A stretch of 7,693 bases of DNA, taken from Pseudomonadota bacterium. GTDB lineage: Bacteria > Pseudomonadota > Alphaproteobacteria > Rhizobiales > Devosiaceae. Made by a program: the position numbers and the translations under genes. Positions 1-6,273 of the stretch are shown in pieces; the first letter of the stretch is position 1, and each line of letters opens with the position of its first letter. The stretch spans positions 1-7,693 of the forward strand of contig JAEZFJ010000187.1 in assembly GCA_023437755.1 (NCBI GenBank). The letters are read 5' to 3'. Below the pieces are notes generated by a model that was not told where the DNA came from, did no database searches, and worked only from the letters and a program-made list of their open reading frames with translations.

Positions 1-1300
1 GGATAAAGGTCGAGCCGCGGCCTTCGGCGCTGTTCACCTCGATCCGGCCCTGATGCAGATCCATGATCTGGGCGGCGAAGCTGAGGCCGATGCCGGTGCC
101 GGGAATGCCCTCCGCGGTGCGAGCGCGATAGAAGCGGCGGAACAGCGAGCCGAGTTCATCCTCCGGCACGCCGACGCCTTGATCTGCAACTTCGATGACG
201 ATGTCGCCGCCCACCCGAGTGGCGTGAACAGTCACCGGGCTGCCGGCGGGCGAATACTTGAGCGCGTTGGAAACGAGGTTCTGCACCGCCTGCTCCAGCA
301 GGGTGTTGTCGGCCTCGATGGCGCGGGGCAGGTTTTCGATCTGAAGGTGGATCCGGCGCTGATCTTGCTCAGGCTGACTGTCACAGACGCTTCGCAGCAA
401 GCTTTCGAGGTCGCAGGCGCGCAGGTTCAGCGTGATCTCGCCTTCCTCCAGCCGCGCGGCGTTGAGGGTGCTTTCCATCAGCCTGGTGAGGCGCAGGCAG
501 GCTGCGCGGATCTTCTCGGCCCGGGAGGAAATCTCGTCCTCGTTCATCAGCGAACCGCGGCGCACCATGCGCTGGGCGCTGGCGTCGATGATGGCAAGGG
601 GAGTCCGGAACTGGTGCGACACCACCGAAATAAAGGCGCGGTGCAGCCGCGACACCTGTCGCTCGCGTTCGAGCGCTGCTTCGGCGCGAACCATCTTGCC
701 GTGTTCGCCGACGAGGATACCGGCGAGCAAGAGCCCCGCGGCCATGGTGGCCACCAGTGTCGCCAGCACTTCGAACAGGGTATGGCGACGCTGCTCCCGG
801 ACGACGGCATCGCGTTGCCGCTTGCTGAACAGGGCGGCATTGGCGACGTCGCGGAGCGAAGCGGCCAGCACCAGCGCCCGTTCGTGGAGCGCGGCGATGG
901 CGACGCGATCGCCGGGGTCGAGGGTGGGCAGCACCCCCTGGGCGTCGTCGACCACAAGGCGGAACTCATCCAGCTCCCCGGCGTAACCGAGCCCCTGCAA
1001 CTGCCGGTACGGTTCGCCCTGCTCAAGCACCGCGATGCGGCTGCTCATCAGGTCGAGCAGCAGCTGCACCTCCTCACGCGCCGTTTCTCCCTGGCGGTAG
1101 CCGCGCACCGCATCGGCGAAGCGGACCGCTTCGTACTGGCCCTGGCTCGACAGCCACACCATGTCCTCGGTGATGTAATCGGCGGTGGCGTTTTCGCTCG
1201 AGAGCAGGCGCAGCGTTGCCGCGACCAGCAGCGCGAACAGGATGGTCATGGCCAAAAGCGCGACGAGGAAACGCCGGGTCATCCACGGCCGGACGTTCAT
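1..1300 (-). CDS. Membrane sensor histidine kinase, 3' end cut by window edge
   Basis: This is a two-component sensor kinase that autophosphorylates on histidine and passes phosphate to a response regulator not in the window. Translation from the ATG at 1300-1298 gives 433 residues without a stop. Seen: a first membrane helix at about residues 11-32, a mostly polar, probably helical periplasmic sensor region of about 140 residues (33-174), and a second helix at about 175-198. The H-box SVVSHQFRTP follows with the phospho-acceptor His229, then the N-box NLVSNALKYS (Asn341, Asn345), G1 box DQGVGVP (373-379), F box FRRFYRA (387-393) and G2 box GTGIGLS (401-407). The sequence leaves the window at GRGSTFI, normally only a few residues from the end of the catalytic domain, so it is nearly complete. 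The start overlaps the stop of the upstream gene as ATGA, which suggests translational coupling. The sensor region is not one I recognise. Confidence 0.93.
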   Translation of the reverse strand, partial: MNVRPWMTRRFLVALLAMTILFALLVAATLRLLSSENATADYITEDMVWLSSQGQYEAVRFADAVRGYRQGETAREEVQLLLDLMSSRIAVLEQGEPYRQLQGLGYAGELDEFRLVVDDAQGVLPTLDPGDRVAIAALHERALVLAASLRDVANAALFSKRQRDAVVREQRRHTLFEVLATLVATMAAGLLLAGILVGEHGKMVRAEAALERERQVSRLHRAFISVVSHQFRTPLAIIDASAQRMVRRGSLMNEDEISSRAEKIRAACLRLTRLMESTLNAARLEEGEITLNLRACDLESLLRSVCDSQPEQDQRRIHLQIENLPRAIEADNTLLEQAVQNLVSNALKYSPAGSPVTVHATRVGGDIVIEVADQGVGVPEDELGSLFRRFYRARTAEGIPGTGIGLSFAAQIMDLHQGRIEVNSAEGRGSTFI

Positions 1301-1839
1301 TGGACCTGCAGCTCGCGCAACTGCCAGACCCAGCGGTCGTTGTAGAGCGGCTCCTGAAGTTCGCGATGGGCGTCACGGGGGTAGACGATCCACAGGGGAC
1401 CACGGTCACGCACCTGCATCTCGTTGCCGTTCATGACCGCGGCGAGCAGCACATCATAAAGCGCGGCCTCCTCGAAAGGGATGGGCGCGCGATAGTCGTT
1501 GAGGGCAAGCCCGGTGATGGTGGTGCCCGCGGCGCCGACCCGCTCCAGCACATCGCGCAGCAGCACGCCCTCGAAGTGCTGCACGCCATCGGTCCAGGCG
1601 GTGGTGGTGCTGATCTCAGTGAGCCCCAGCGCATAGAGCATGTCGCGGTCGAACTCGGCGCCGCGCGCGGAATTGGTGACGTCCACCGCGCCACTCACCA
1701 CCAGGATCACGGGTCCCGTCGGCGGCGGCAACGGTTCGGCTGCAAGCGATGCCGCCGCCGGAAGGGCAAGCAGCAGCGCGGCCGCCCGCCATCGCCAACC
1801 GGCGCTCAGCACACCCGCACCTGACCTGCCACTCGGCAT
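1297..1839 (-). CDS. Exported molybdopterin-oxidoreductase-fold protein, cofactor cysteine absent
   Basis: This 180-residue protein has an N-terminal signal peptide: Arg-rich start, hydrophobic stretch at about 19-30, and a likely cut after SLAA near residue 34. The rest resembles the small molybdopterin-binding (sulfite-oxidase-like, COG3915-type) fold, with ILVVSGAVDVTN near the start of the mature part, the FEGVLLRDVLERVG helix, LNDYRAPIPFEE, and a C-terminal GPLWIVYPRD stretch. There is not one cysteine in the whole protein, so the molybdenum-coordinating cysteine of true sulfite-oxidase enzymes is missing. I infer a ligand-binding or sensory partner rather than an enzyme. The start is supported by GGAGGGG about 11 nt upstream. 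The stop overlaps the histidine kinase start (ATGA), and kinase and periplasmic protein probably act together. Fold assignment is by remembered motifs and is moderately sure. Confidence 0.85.
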   Translation of the reverse strand: MPSGRSGAGVLSAGWRWRAAALLLALPAAASLAAEPLPPPTGPVILVVSGAVDVTNSARGAEFDRDMLYALGLTEISTTTAWTDGVQHFEGVLLRDVLERVGAAGTTITGLALNDYRAPIPFEEAALYDVLLAAVMNGNEMQVRDRGPLWIVYPRDAHRELQEPLYNDRWVWQLRELQVQ

Positions 1840-1886
1840 CTTGAGTGTCGCCCCTCCGGCCCGGCGCTCCCCCAGGCTTCCACCGT

Positions 1887-1903
1887 ATATTGGCGCTCAA
1901 TAT
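1887..1903. promoter_or_regulatory. Palindrome ATATTG-N5-CAATAT, possible operator
   Basis: The arms ATATTG and CAATAT are exact inverted repeats separated by GCGCT. The site lies about 50 bases upstream of the minus-strand oxidoreductase-fold gene start, where a regulator or RNA polymerase would bind. An operator role is inferred from position and symmetry only. Confidence 0.35.
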
Positions 1904-1905
1904 TT

Positions 1906-1920
1906 TCGCTGGTCCAGCGA
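1906..1920. promoter_or_regulatory. Palindrome TCGCTGG-T-CCAGCGA, possible operator
   Basis: This is a perfect 7-bp inverted repeat around a single central T, two bases from the palindrome at 1887-1903. The very short spacer does not suit an RNA hairpin and suits a dimeric DNA-binding protein better. It could be an operator for the minus-strand operon; no regulator is identified. Confidence 0.35.
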
Positions 1921-1996
1921 CGCCAAGCAGAAAAACGCACCGTTGGTACGATTTTACCTGTTCGGGTGGGGACACGGCAGAAAACATATGTCTTCA

Positions 1997-2014
1997 GGGC
2001 AGGCTCTACTGCCC
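1997..2014. other. Short inverted repeat GGGCAG-N6-CTGCCC
   Basis: Six-base GC-rich arms enclose the loop GCTCTA. No T-tract follows on either strand, so it is not a standard terminator. Function unknown; it may be a 5'-leader hairpin of the plus-strand small gene or a protein-binding site. Confidence 0.25.
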
Positions 2015-2035
2015 CGCGCTGATCAACCACTCGTT

Positions 2036-2062
2036 TGGGTGGCGACGCGGCGGTGCCACCCA
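2036..2062. other. Hairpin TGGGTGGC / GCCACCCA with 11-nt loop
   Basis: An exact 8-bp inverted repeat lies 61 bases upstream of the start of the small membrane protein gene. It has no T-tract. It may be a leader hairpin if transcription runs rightward from the region near 1900-2000, but no experimental or motif support is visible. Confidence 0.25.
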
Positions 2063-2123
2063 TGGTCTTGAGGTGCCAATACTGCGGCCACTGCCGTGAC
2101 CGGCACACGTTCTGGATCCATCC

Positions 2124-2372
2124 ATGTCCCACCATCGCGACCTGCCGCTCGGCATCTACGTGCTGATCGGCGCTTCAGTGATCAGCTTCGAGTTGTTCGG
2201 CGCGGGCACCACGCTGGTGGTTGGCCTCGGAATGATGGTGCTCGGCATGATGGCTGCGCTGGTGGGAGCTGAGCTTGGCCGCCGGAAGAATTCGCACCCC
2301 CCACGCGAACACGTGGGGCCGGCAGATGAACAAGGCGTTAACAGCACCGCGACCGGTGGCGCTGGCTCCTGA
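2124..2372 (+). CDS. Small two-helix membrane protein, function unknown
   Basis: An 82-residue protein with an N-terminal hydrophobic region. Two membrane segments are visible at about residues 9-26 and 29-50, rich in Gly, Met and Leu (GLGMMVLGMMAALVG). A positively charged GRRK follows and then a polar tail of about 30 residues, so both ends are probably cytoplasmic. GC-rich third codon positions through the hydrophobic part support real coding. The ribosome site is weak (GGAT about nine bases before the ATG). I do not recognise the family. The polar tail after residue 53 is of low complexity and less convincing than the membrane part. Confidence 0.5.
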   Translation: MSHHRDLPLGIYVLIGASVISFELFGAGTTLVVGLGMMVLGMMAALVGAELGRRKNSHPPREHVGPADEQGVNSTATGGAGS

Positions 2373-2551
2373 CCTCCCGACGTACCGGCGCTTCCCACTT
2401 CCTGACCTCCCTCGCAGCCTGGCCCTGCCGGGCGGCACTTCTTTGCGCGGCGGAGCACGGGATGCGTTTCGCGACGGTGCCCCTCAAACGGGTGGGGCGG
2501 CAGACCGGAGCCGGCCTTAGATCAGCGCCACACACGTTCCTGGAGACCATC

Positions 2552-2722
2552 ATGCTCGAGTTTCTCGATTCCTGGCGCCTGAGGCGCCGCCAGCGCCAGA
2601 CACACCTGCAACTTGCCGAACTCAGCGATCACCTGCTGGCCGATATCGGCGTCAGCCGGGCCCAGATCATCGATCTCGACACCTATCGCATGAGCCGCAG
2701 GCGCTCCGGGGCCGGCTACTGA
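2552..2722 (+). CDS. DUF1127 small protein (YjiS-like)
   Basis: A 56-residue basic protein with the DUF1127 hallmark, a helical core ending in LLADIGVSRAQI (residues 28-39), preceded by an Arg/Gln-rich WRLRRRQRQT segment. DUF1127 proteins are very common in alphaproteobacteria; some members have been linked to stress, phosphate or RNA metabolism, but the role of this one is unknown. An in-frame start exists 90 bases upstream, but the ATG at 2552 is preferred because GGAG lies six bases before it and the DUF1127 homology begins there. The stop TGA shares its A with the ATG of the next small gene (TGATG). Confidence 0.85.
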   Translation: MLEFLDSWRLRRRQRQTHLQLAELSDHLLADIGVSRAQIIDLDTYRMSRRRSGAGY

Positions 2723-2895
2723 TGCGCTCCGTGCCCTCGCACCTGCGTCGCCGCCGCCGGCCGCTGCTTCGCCCCTGGTACCTGCTGCTGCTGCTTGCCA
2801 TGGTAGTACTGACGCCCAAGCTCGACACGGGCAAGCTCCCGCTGCTGGCGAGCTGGCTGCCGGCGGGAGTGGCAGAGCAGACGCAGCGCGGTTGA
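2722..2895 (+). CDS. 57-residue membrane-anchored small protein
   Basis: This small ORF starts at the ATG that overlaps the DUF1127 stop codon (TGATG), an arrangement typical of translational coupling. The product has a very basic N-terminus (HLRRRRRP), one hydrophobic segment at about residues 19-31 (WYLLLLLAMVVL), and a short amphipathic tail. It looks like a signal-anchor protein with the basic end in the cytoplasm. No family is recognised. Support is the tight overlap, the membrane topology signal and third-position GC. Confidence 0.5.
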   Translation: MRSVPSHLRRRRRPLLRPWYLLLLLAMVVLTPKLDTGKLPLLASWLPAGVAEQTQRG

Positions 2896-2903
2896 CCGGG
2901 GAG

Positions 2904-2920
2904 ATGGGCTCGGAGCCCAT
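2904..2920. terminator. Hairpin ATGGGCT-CGG-AGCCCAT between convergent genes
   Basis: A perfect 7-bp stem with a 3-base loop lies nine bases after the small-gene stop on the plus strand and twelve bases after the MFS remnant stop on the minus strand. The position between convergent 3' ends fits a shared terminator. No T-tract is present on either strand, so intrinsic termination is uncertain. Confidence 0.4.
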
Positions 2921-2931
2921 TGGGGGAACGG

Positions 2932-3184
2932 CTAGCCTGCCCGCTTCCGCTCCCGATCGACAAGGCCGATCGCCAAAGCGCCGACCACGGCCATGCAGGC
3001 GCCAACCAGCGCCAGGTCCTGATAGGCGCCATCGCGTCCCCACAGACCGAAGACCAGTCCCGAGAAGGCAGAGCCGAGGAAGCTGGTGACGGTCATCAGC
3101 GAGGTTCCAAGCCCCGGGTTGTCGGGCAGCAGTTCCTGCACATAGACCAGAATGACGCTGAGGATTGCCGCCGAGCCGCAGGCA
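2932..3184 (-). pseudogene. C-terminal remnant of an MFS transporter
   Basis: About 83 residues ending at TAG (2934-2932) match the last three membrane helices of a major facilitator protein, in the style of the sugar-efflux (SetA-like) group: ILSVILVYVQELLPD and NPGLGTSLMTVTSFLG, then a final helix ending in the basic tail DRERKRAG. The remaining roughly 300 N-terminal residues are absent. The reading frame stays open past 3184 only because it runs antisense through the PEP mutase fragment, where no transporter-like sequence remains. The gene is therefore cut at the junction near 3176-3186 and cannot make a functional transporter. Which sugar or drug it once moved cannot be told. Confidence 0.75.
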
Positions 3185-3571
3185 GGTGTTGACGGGATAA
3201 TGATCCACTCCAAACACAAGGACGCGAGCGAGATTGCCGAGTTCTGCAAGCGCTTCCGGGCGCTGGGGCACCGGCAGCCGATCTTCTGCGTGCCAACCAC
3301 CTACCATGTGGCGCATGCCGAGACGCTGTTCGAGCACGGCGTGCAGGGCGTGATCTACGCCAACCACCAGTTGCGCGCTGCCCACCACGCCATGAAGACG
3401 ACCTGCGCCTCGATCCTCGTCAACGACCGCTCGACGGAGATCGAACTCGCCCTGACCTCGACGAAGCAGCTATTCGACGAGGTGGGATATACCGCCGAGG
3501 TGGATGCCATCGCCGAGATCGACCGCCGGGTCGTTGCCGCTCGCCGCGGCGACAGCACCGAGGCGGCCTGA
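3182..3571 (+). pseudogene. Phosphoenolpyruvate mutase, C-terminal half only
   Basis: PEP mutase interconverts phosphoenolpyruvate and phosphonopyruvate, the C-P bond-forming entry to nearly all phosphonates. The surviving 129 residues begin inside the barrel at AGVDGIMIHSKHKDASEI, whose HSK motif holds the conserved histidine. They continue through IFCVPTTYH and VIYANHQLRAAHHAM, all typical of PEP mutase rather than methylisocitrate lyase. Family members are near 290-300 residues, so the first half is missing, including the metal-binding aspartates and the catalytic loop lysine and asparagine. ATGs at 3152 and 3200 are in frame, but neither has a good ribosome site. The fragment ends two bases before the GTG start of the next gene, so the full gene was evidently the leader of the operon that follows. 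The loss may be real or an assembly artefact. Confidence 0.8.
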
Positions 3572-3573
3572 CC

Positions 3574-4338
3574 GTGCTGCATTTCAGCAAGCCGCCCCGG
3601 CCGAGCGAGTATTGGCGCGAGTTCGTCGCCAATGCCGCCGTCCGGCTGGCGCGCGAGGTGGGCTGGCCCGCAGAGCTGGTCGAAATCGACGGTGAGCACC
3701 TCGAAATCGACTGCGGTGGATCGCGGCTCATCGCGACCAACTTCGGACGACCGGTGGGCCACAGCCCAACGCCGGGCGAGGCCGGTGTGTTCGTCGTGCC
3801 ATCGCCACCGGAGATCGCGCTCAGCACCTTCACCGCCATATTCGGTGCGGAGGCCGCGGCGACGGTGATCGCACCGGTCGGGCGGTATGCTTCGCCCGTT
3901 GACACCGGGATGATCGATACGGTTGCGGTCTCCGACGGAAGTGCTGGTGACCTCGACATCGTCACTGTTGGACACAGCCGCTGCTGGGTGTTGCTCGCAA
4001 CGCTGAAGCCGAGCCATTGGCACGAGCCCAGCGAGGTAAATCAAGCCCTGCGTCGCTCCGAGGATTTGAGCGTGCCGCCTCCTGATGTCGATTTCCGCGA
4101 CACGGCCCAGTTGTGCGAAGCCTTGCTGGACCAAGGCTGGGCCTCGGGCCTGTTCCCGCTTCCGGTGGTGATGGCCTGCAGGCCCGCCGGCGGCAACATC
4201 AAGGGGTGGCTGGCGGCGACGGAAGCGTCAACGATCCTGGCGCTTGCCGACACAATCGGGGATCGAGCGGCGGCACCCGCGCAGCACCGACCGGGCGCGC
4301 TTGCCGAGGCGTGGAAAAGCATCGGGTACCGGCCATGA
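3574..4338 (+). CDS. Unrecognised 254-residue protein of the phosphonate-type operon
   Basis: A soluble protein of 254 residues with no signal peptide or membrane helix and no family I recognise. It starts at GTG two bases after the PEP mutase stop, with GAGGCGG about seven bases upstream, and its stop overlaps the next start as ATGA, so it belongs firmly to the operon. Visible landmarks: an N-terminal amphipathic helix (EYWREFVANAAVRLAREVGW, residues 12-31), alternating hydrophobic and acidic stretches (ELVEIDGEHLEID), GDLDIVTVGHSRCWVLLAT (125-143) and a Gly-rich ACRPAGGNIKGW near 201-212. It has four cysteines (48, 137, 181, 202) in no metal-site spacing. It might be an enzyme or accessory factor acting on the phosphonate intermediate; that is inference from position only. 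Confidence 0.8.
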   Translation: MLHFSKPPRPSEYWREFVANAAVRLAREVGWPAELVEIDGEHLEIDCGGSRLIATNFGRPVGHSPTPGEAGVFVVPSPPEIALSTFTAIFGAEAAATVIAPVGRYASPVDTGMIDTVAVSDGSAGDLDIVTVGHSRCWVLLATLKPSHWHEPSEVNQALRRSEDLSVPPPDVDFRDTAQLCEALLDQGWASGLFPLPVVMACRPAGGNIKGWLAATEASTILALADTIGDRAAAPAQHRPGALAEAWKSIGYRP

Positions 4339-5351
4339 CTCGCGACGTTTCCGAGATTCGGGTGGGTCTGGTCGGCTACGGCACCATCGGCCGCAGGCTG
4401 GCCGCCGCAGTGCCCGACCTGCCCGGCATTCACCTTACCGCTGTCGCAACGCGCCGGCCGCAACCCGGCCTGGCGCGGCTGGCGGCCGGTGGTACCCGGG
4501 TGCATCACGCGCAACACGGGTCGGATCGGGGCGCCGTCGCGGCCATGCTGGGCGAGGTGGACGTCGTTCTCGACTGCACGCCGCGGGGCGTCGGCGGAAC
4601 CCTCGAGCCGCTCTACCGAGCCGCCGGGGTGCGGGTGATCTACCAAGGAGGTGAGGCGGATGGACTGGCGGAGGCCGAATATTGTTGCGGCATCGGGTTC
4701 GACGCTGCCCGCCGAGCCCGCTCGGTGCGGATCCCCAGTTGCAACACCACGGCTCTGGTGCGGCTGGCGACAGCTCTGGGCGGCTCGGAAGAGATCGCGC
4801 GTTTTCGTGCCGTCATCACGCGCTCGGCGACCGATCCGGACAAGGCCTTCAAGGGAGTGGTGAACGACCTGACGGCCGGAGCGGGGCTGTCGCACCACGG
4901 GCAAGACGTCCGGCACTTCTTGCCACAACTGGATATCGTCACCCTCGCAGCAAGCGCTTCGGTGAATTGCGGACATCTCGCTGCCCTGTTCGTTGAAATG
5001 CGCGGGGATGTTTCAGCCGACGAAGTCCACGACCGGCTTGCCCGGTCTCCTCGCACCATCCTGCCCAGCGGAGGCTCGGGGTCGCTCCACGACCTGCGGC
5101 GAGCGATACCGACCAGCCCGCGCGGCGATTGCCCCAGCGTGCTGGTGTGGCGAGAAGCCGTCTCCGTGCGGGACCGGGAGGTCGCGTTGTTTGCCGGCAT
5201 CCACATGGAGTCGATCGTCGTCCCGGAAACACTCGACGCCCTGCAGGCCGTGGCGGGAACGCCGCTCGACGCAGCCGGGGCCATGGCGGCCTCCGACGCG
5301 GTCCATGGGCTCGCACCCGCTCCAGTTCCGCACGAAAGCGCCGTCGCATGA
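4335..5351 (+). CDS. Archaeal-type (type II) glyceraldehyde-3-phosphate dehydrogenase homologue
   Basis: A 338-residue NAD(P)-dependent aldehyde/acyl-phosphate oxidoreductase. Seen: the Rossmann motif GLVGYGTIG (11-19), DCTPRGVGG (80-88), VIYQGGEADGL (101-111), the catalytic thiol in SCNTTAL (Cys136), the phosphate-site SHHGQDVR (186-193), His214 in NCGHLAALFVEM aligning with the archaeal catalytic histidine, and PRGD (262-265). These are specific to the type II family of Archaea; ordinary bacterial Gap proteins do not share them. By my alignment the archaeal RRATDP phosphate-binding pair is R163-S164 here, so one arginine is lost, and the usual TTLMHVH stretch is VNCGHLA. The chemistry is probably kept while the substrate is changed. 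In this setting a phosphonate aldehyde or acyl phosphate is a reasonable guess. ATGA overlaps join it to both neighbours. Confidence 0.87.
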   Translation: MTRDVSEIRVGLVGYGTIGRRLAAAVPDLPGIHLTAVATRRPQPGLARLAAGGTRVHHAQHGSDRGAVAAMLGEVDVVLDCTPRGVGGTLEPLYRAAGVRVIYQGGEADGLAEAEYCCGIGFDAARRARSVRIPSCNTTALVRLATALGGSEEIARFRAVITRSATDPDKAFKGVVNDLTAGAGLSHHGQDVRHFLPQLDIVTLAASASVNCGHLAALFVEMRGDVSADEVHDRLARSPRTILPSGGSGSLHDLRRAIPTSPRGDCPSVLVWREAVSVRDREVALFAGIHMESIVVPETLDALQAVAGTPLDAAGAMAASDAVHGLAPAPVPHESAVA

Positions 5352-6265
5352 TCCTTCTCAGCGGGCAATTCACTGCCGACCTCGTTCCTGAGCTCAGCAA
5401 GCTCATGCCCGTCGGCTCCTATGAGGACGCCGCTGCCCCCGAGCTCGCATCGGCCGAAGTCCTCGTCACCCGCGGCAAACTGCGGGTCGACGGGTCGGTA
5501 TTGGCGCGCCTGCCGTCGCTGCGCCTTGTGATCAAGGCCGGGGCCGGGGTCGACACCATTGATGTCGCCGCCGCCATGGCTCGTGGCATCGCCGTACAGG
5601 CAACCGGTGGATCGGAAGACAGCGTTGCCGACCTCGCGCTGGCGCTCACCCTCTGTTGCCTGCGCAACCTGGTGGCGTTCGACGGCGCCGTGCGGCGGCG
5701 AGATTGGGCCAGCAAGGCGGGTTTCGTTGGGAGCACCATGGCCTCCCGACATGTCGGCGTGGTCGGGTTCGGTCGCATCGGGCGCGCCTATGCCGCCCGG
5801 GCCGCGGCCCTGGGCGCGCAGGTGTCTTTCTGGGACCGGAGCCCCGACGCGAGGGAGAAGGCCGGGTTGGCCGCAAGAATCGGAGCGAGGCAGCACGACA
5901 CACTGGCAGGGCTGCTCGGCGCGGTGGACGTCGTTTCCCTGCATGTGCCGCTGTCGCAAGGCACCATGGGCTTGCTCGCCGAGCGCGAGTTTTCCGCCAT
6001 CCGGCCCGGGGCCATCCTGATCAACACGGCGCGCGCCACGGTGGTCGATCGCGATTGCCTGCTGAAGGCACTGGTCACGGCCCGGCTCGCAGCGGCGGGC
6101 CTTGATGTCCACTACCTCGAAGGCAAGCCGGAGCATGACCCGCTTTATGACCTGCCAAATGTGGTGCTGGCACCCCATGTCGGCGCCCAGACCTACCAGG
6201 CGCACCAGGCGATATCGGCCCGGATCGTGTCGCTGGTGCGCAACCACGCGGCACGCAAGGTGTAG
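5348..6265 (+). CDS. D-2-hydroxyacid dehydrogenase (phosphoglycerate dehydrogenase-like)
   Basis: A 305-residue NAD(P)H-dependent 2-oxoacid reductase, at the short end for the family and lacking any C-terminal ACT domain. Seen: KAGAGVDTIDV (63-73), the nucleotide-binding VGVVGFGRIGRA (136-147) and SLHVPLSQGTMGLL (197-210). The catalytic set is Arg229 in INTARATVVD, Glu258 after GLDV, and His277 in APHVGA. The usual NxxRG glycine is alanine (NTARA). An acidic residue at the end of the second strand (FWDRS, Asp163) favours NAD over NADP. In an operon led by PEP mutase the obvious candidate reaction is reduction of phosphonopyruvate to phosphonolactate, which would pull the unfavourable mutase equilibrium forward; this is inference. 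The start overlaps the GAPDH-like stop (ATGA). Confidence 0.9.
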   Translation: MILLSGQFTADLVPELSKLMPVGSYEDAAAPELASAEVLVTRGKLRVDGSVLARLPSLRLVIKAGAGVDTIDVAAAMARGIAVQATGGSEDSVADLALALTLCCLRNLVAFDGAVRRRDWASKAGFVGSTMASRHVGVVGFGRIGRAYAARAAALGAQVSFWDRSPDAREKAGLAARIGARQHDTLAGLLGAVDVVSLHVPLSQGTMGLLAEREFSAIRPGAILINTARATVVDRDCLLKALVTARLAAAGLDVHYLEGKPEHDPLYDLPNVVLAPHVGAQTYQAHQAISARIVSLVRNHAARKV

Positions 6266-6273
6266 GCTCGGGC

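Larger units (their letters stand above)
1840..2123. other. Gene-free intergenic stretch between divergent genes
   Basis: No convincing coding frame lies here; the open frames are short or lack family features. The stretch must carry the promoter of the minus-strand oxidoreductase-fold/kinase operon and possibly that of the plus-strand 82-residue gene. It is less GC-rich than its surroundings between about 1885 and 1990. It holds two adjacent palindromes (1887-1903 and 1906-1920) and two hairpins (1997-2014 and 2036-2062). I could not assign -35/-10 boxes with confidence. Confidence 0.6.

Noticed and set aside
53..1345. Long plus-strand open frame (430 codons) opposite the histidine kinase
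   Set aside because: It is antisense to a kinase with all H, N, G1, F and G2 boxes in order; the plus-strand product has no recognisable domain and is a GC-rich shadow frame.
2062..2163. Short plus-strand frame with CQYCGHC, resembling a zinc ribbon
   Set aside because: Only about 33 residues, overlaps the start of the better-supported two-helix membrane protein, and lacks a ribosome site.
2299..2318. Inverted repeat CCCCACG / CGTGGGG with a 6-base loop
   Set aside because: Lies inside the 82-residue coding frame without a T-tract; such 7-bp repeats are common by chance in GC-rich DNA.
2462..2551. Upstream extension of the DUF1127 gene from an earlier ATG
   Set aside because: The added 30 residues lack family similarity, while the ATG at 2552 has a well-placed GGAG ribosome site.
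3152..3181. ATG at 3152 as the genuine start of a short PEP mutase protein
   Set aside because: The first ten codons are antisense to the MFS tail, there is no ribosome site, and the product would lack the catalytic half of the barrel.
3355..4134. 259-codon minus-strand open frame
   Set aside because: Runs antisense through the PEP mutase tail and the 254-residue gene; no motifs, and the plus-strand genes have tight operon spacing.
4640..6247. 535-codon minus-strand open frame across the GAPDH-like and hydroxyacid dehydrogenase genes
   Set aside because: Antisense shadow of two well-supported enzymes; no domain features, Arg/Gly/His-rich composition typical of reverse frames in high-GC DNA.
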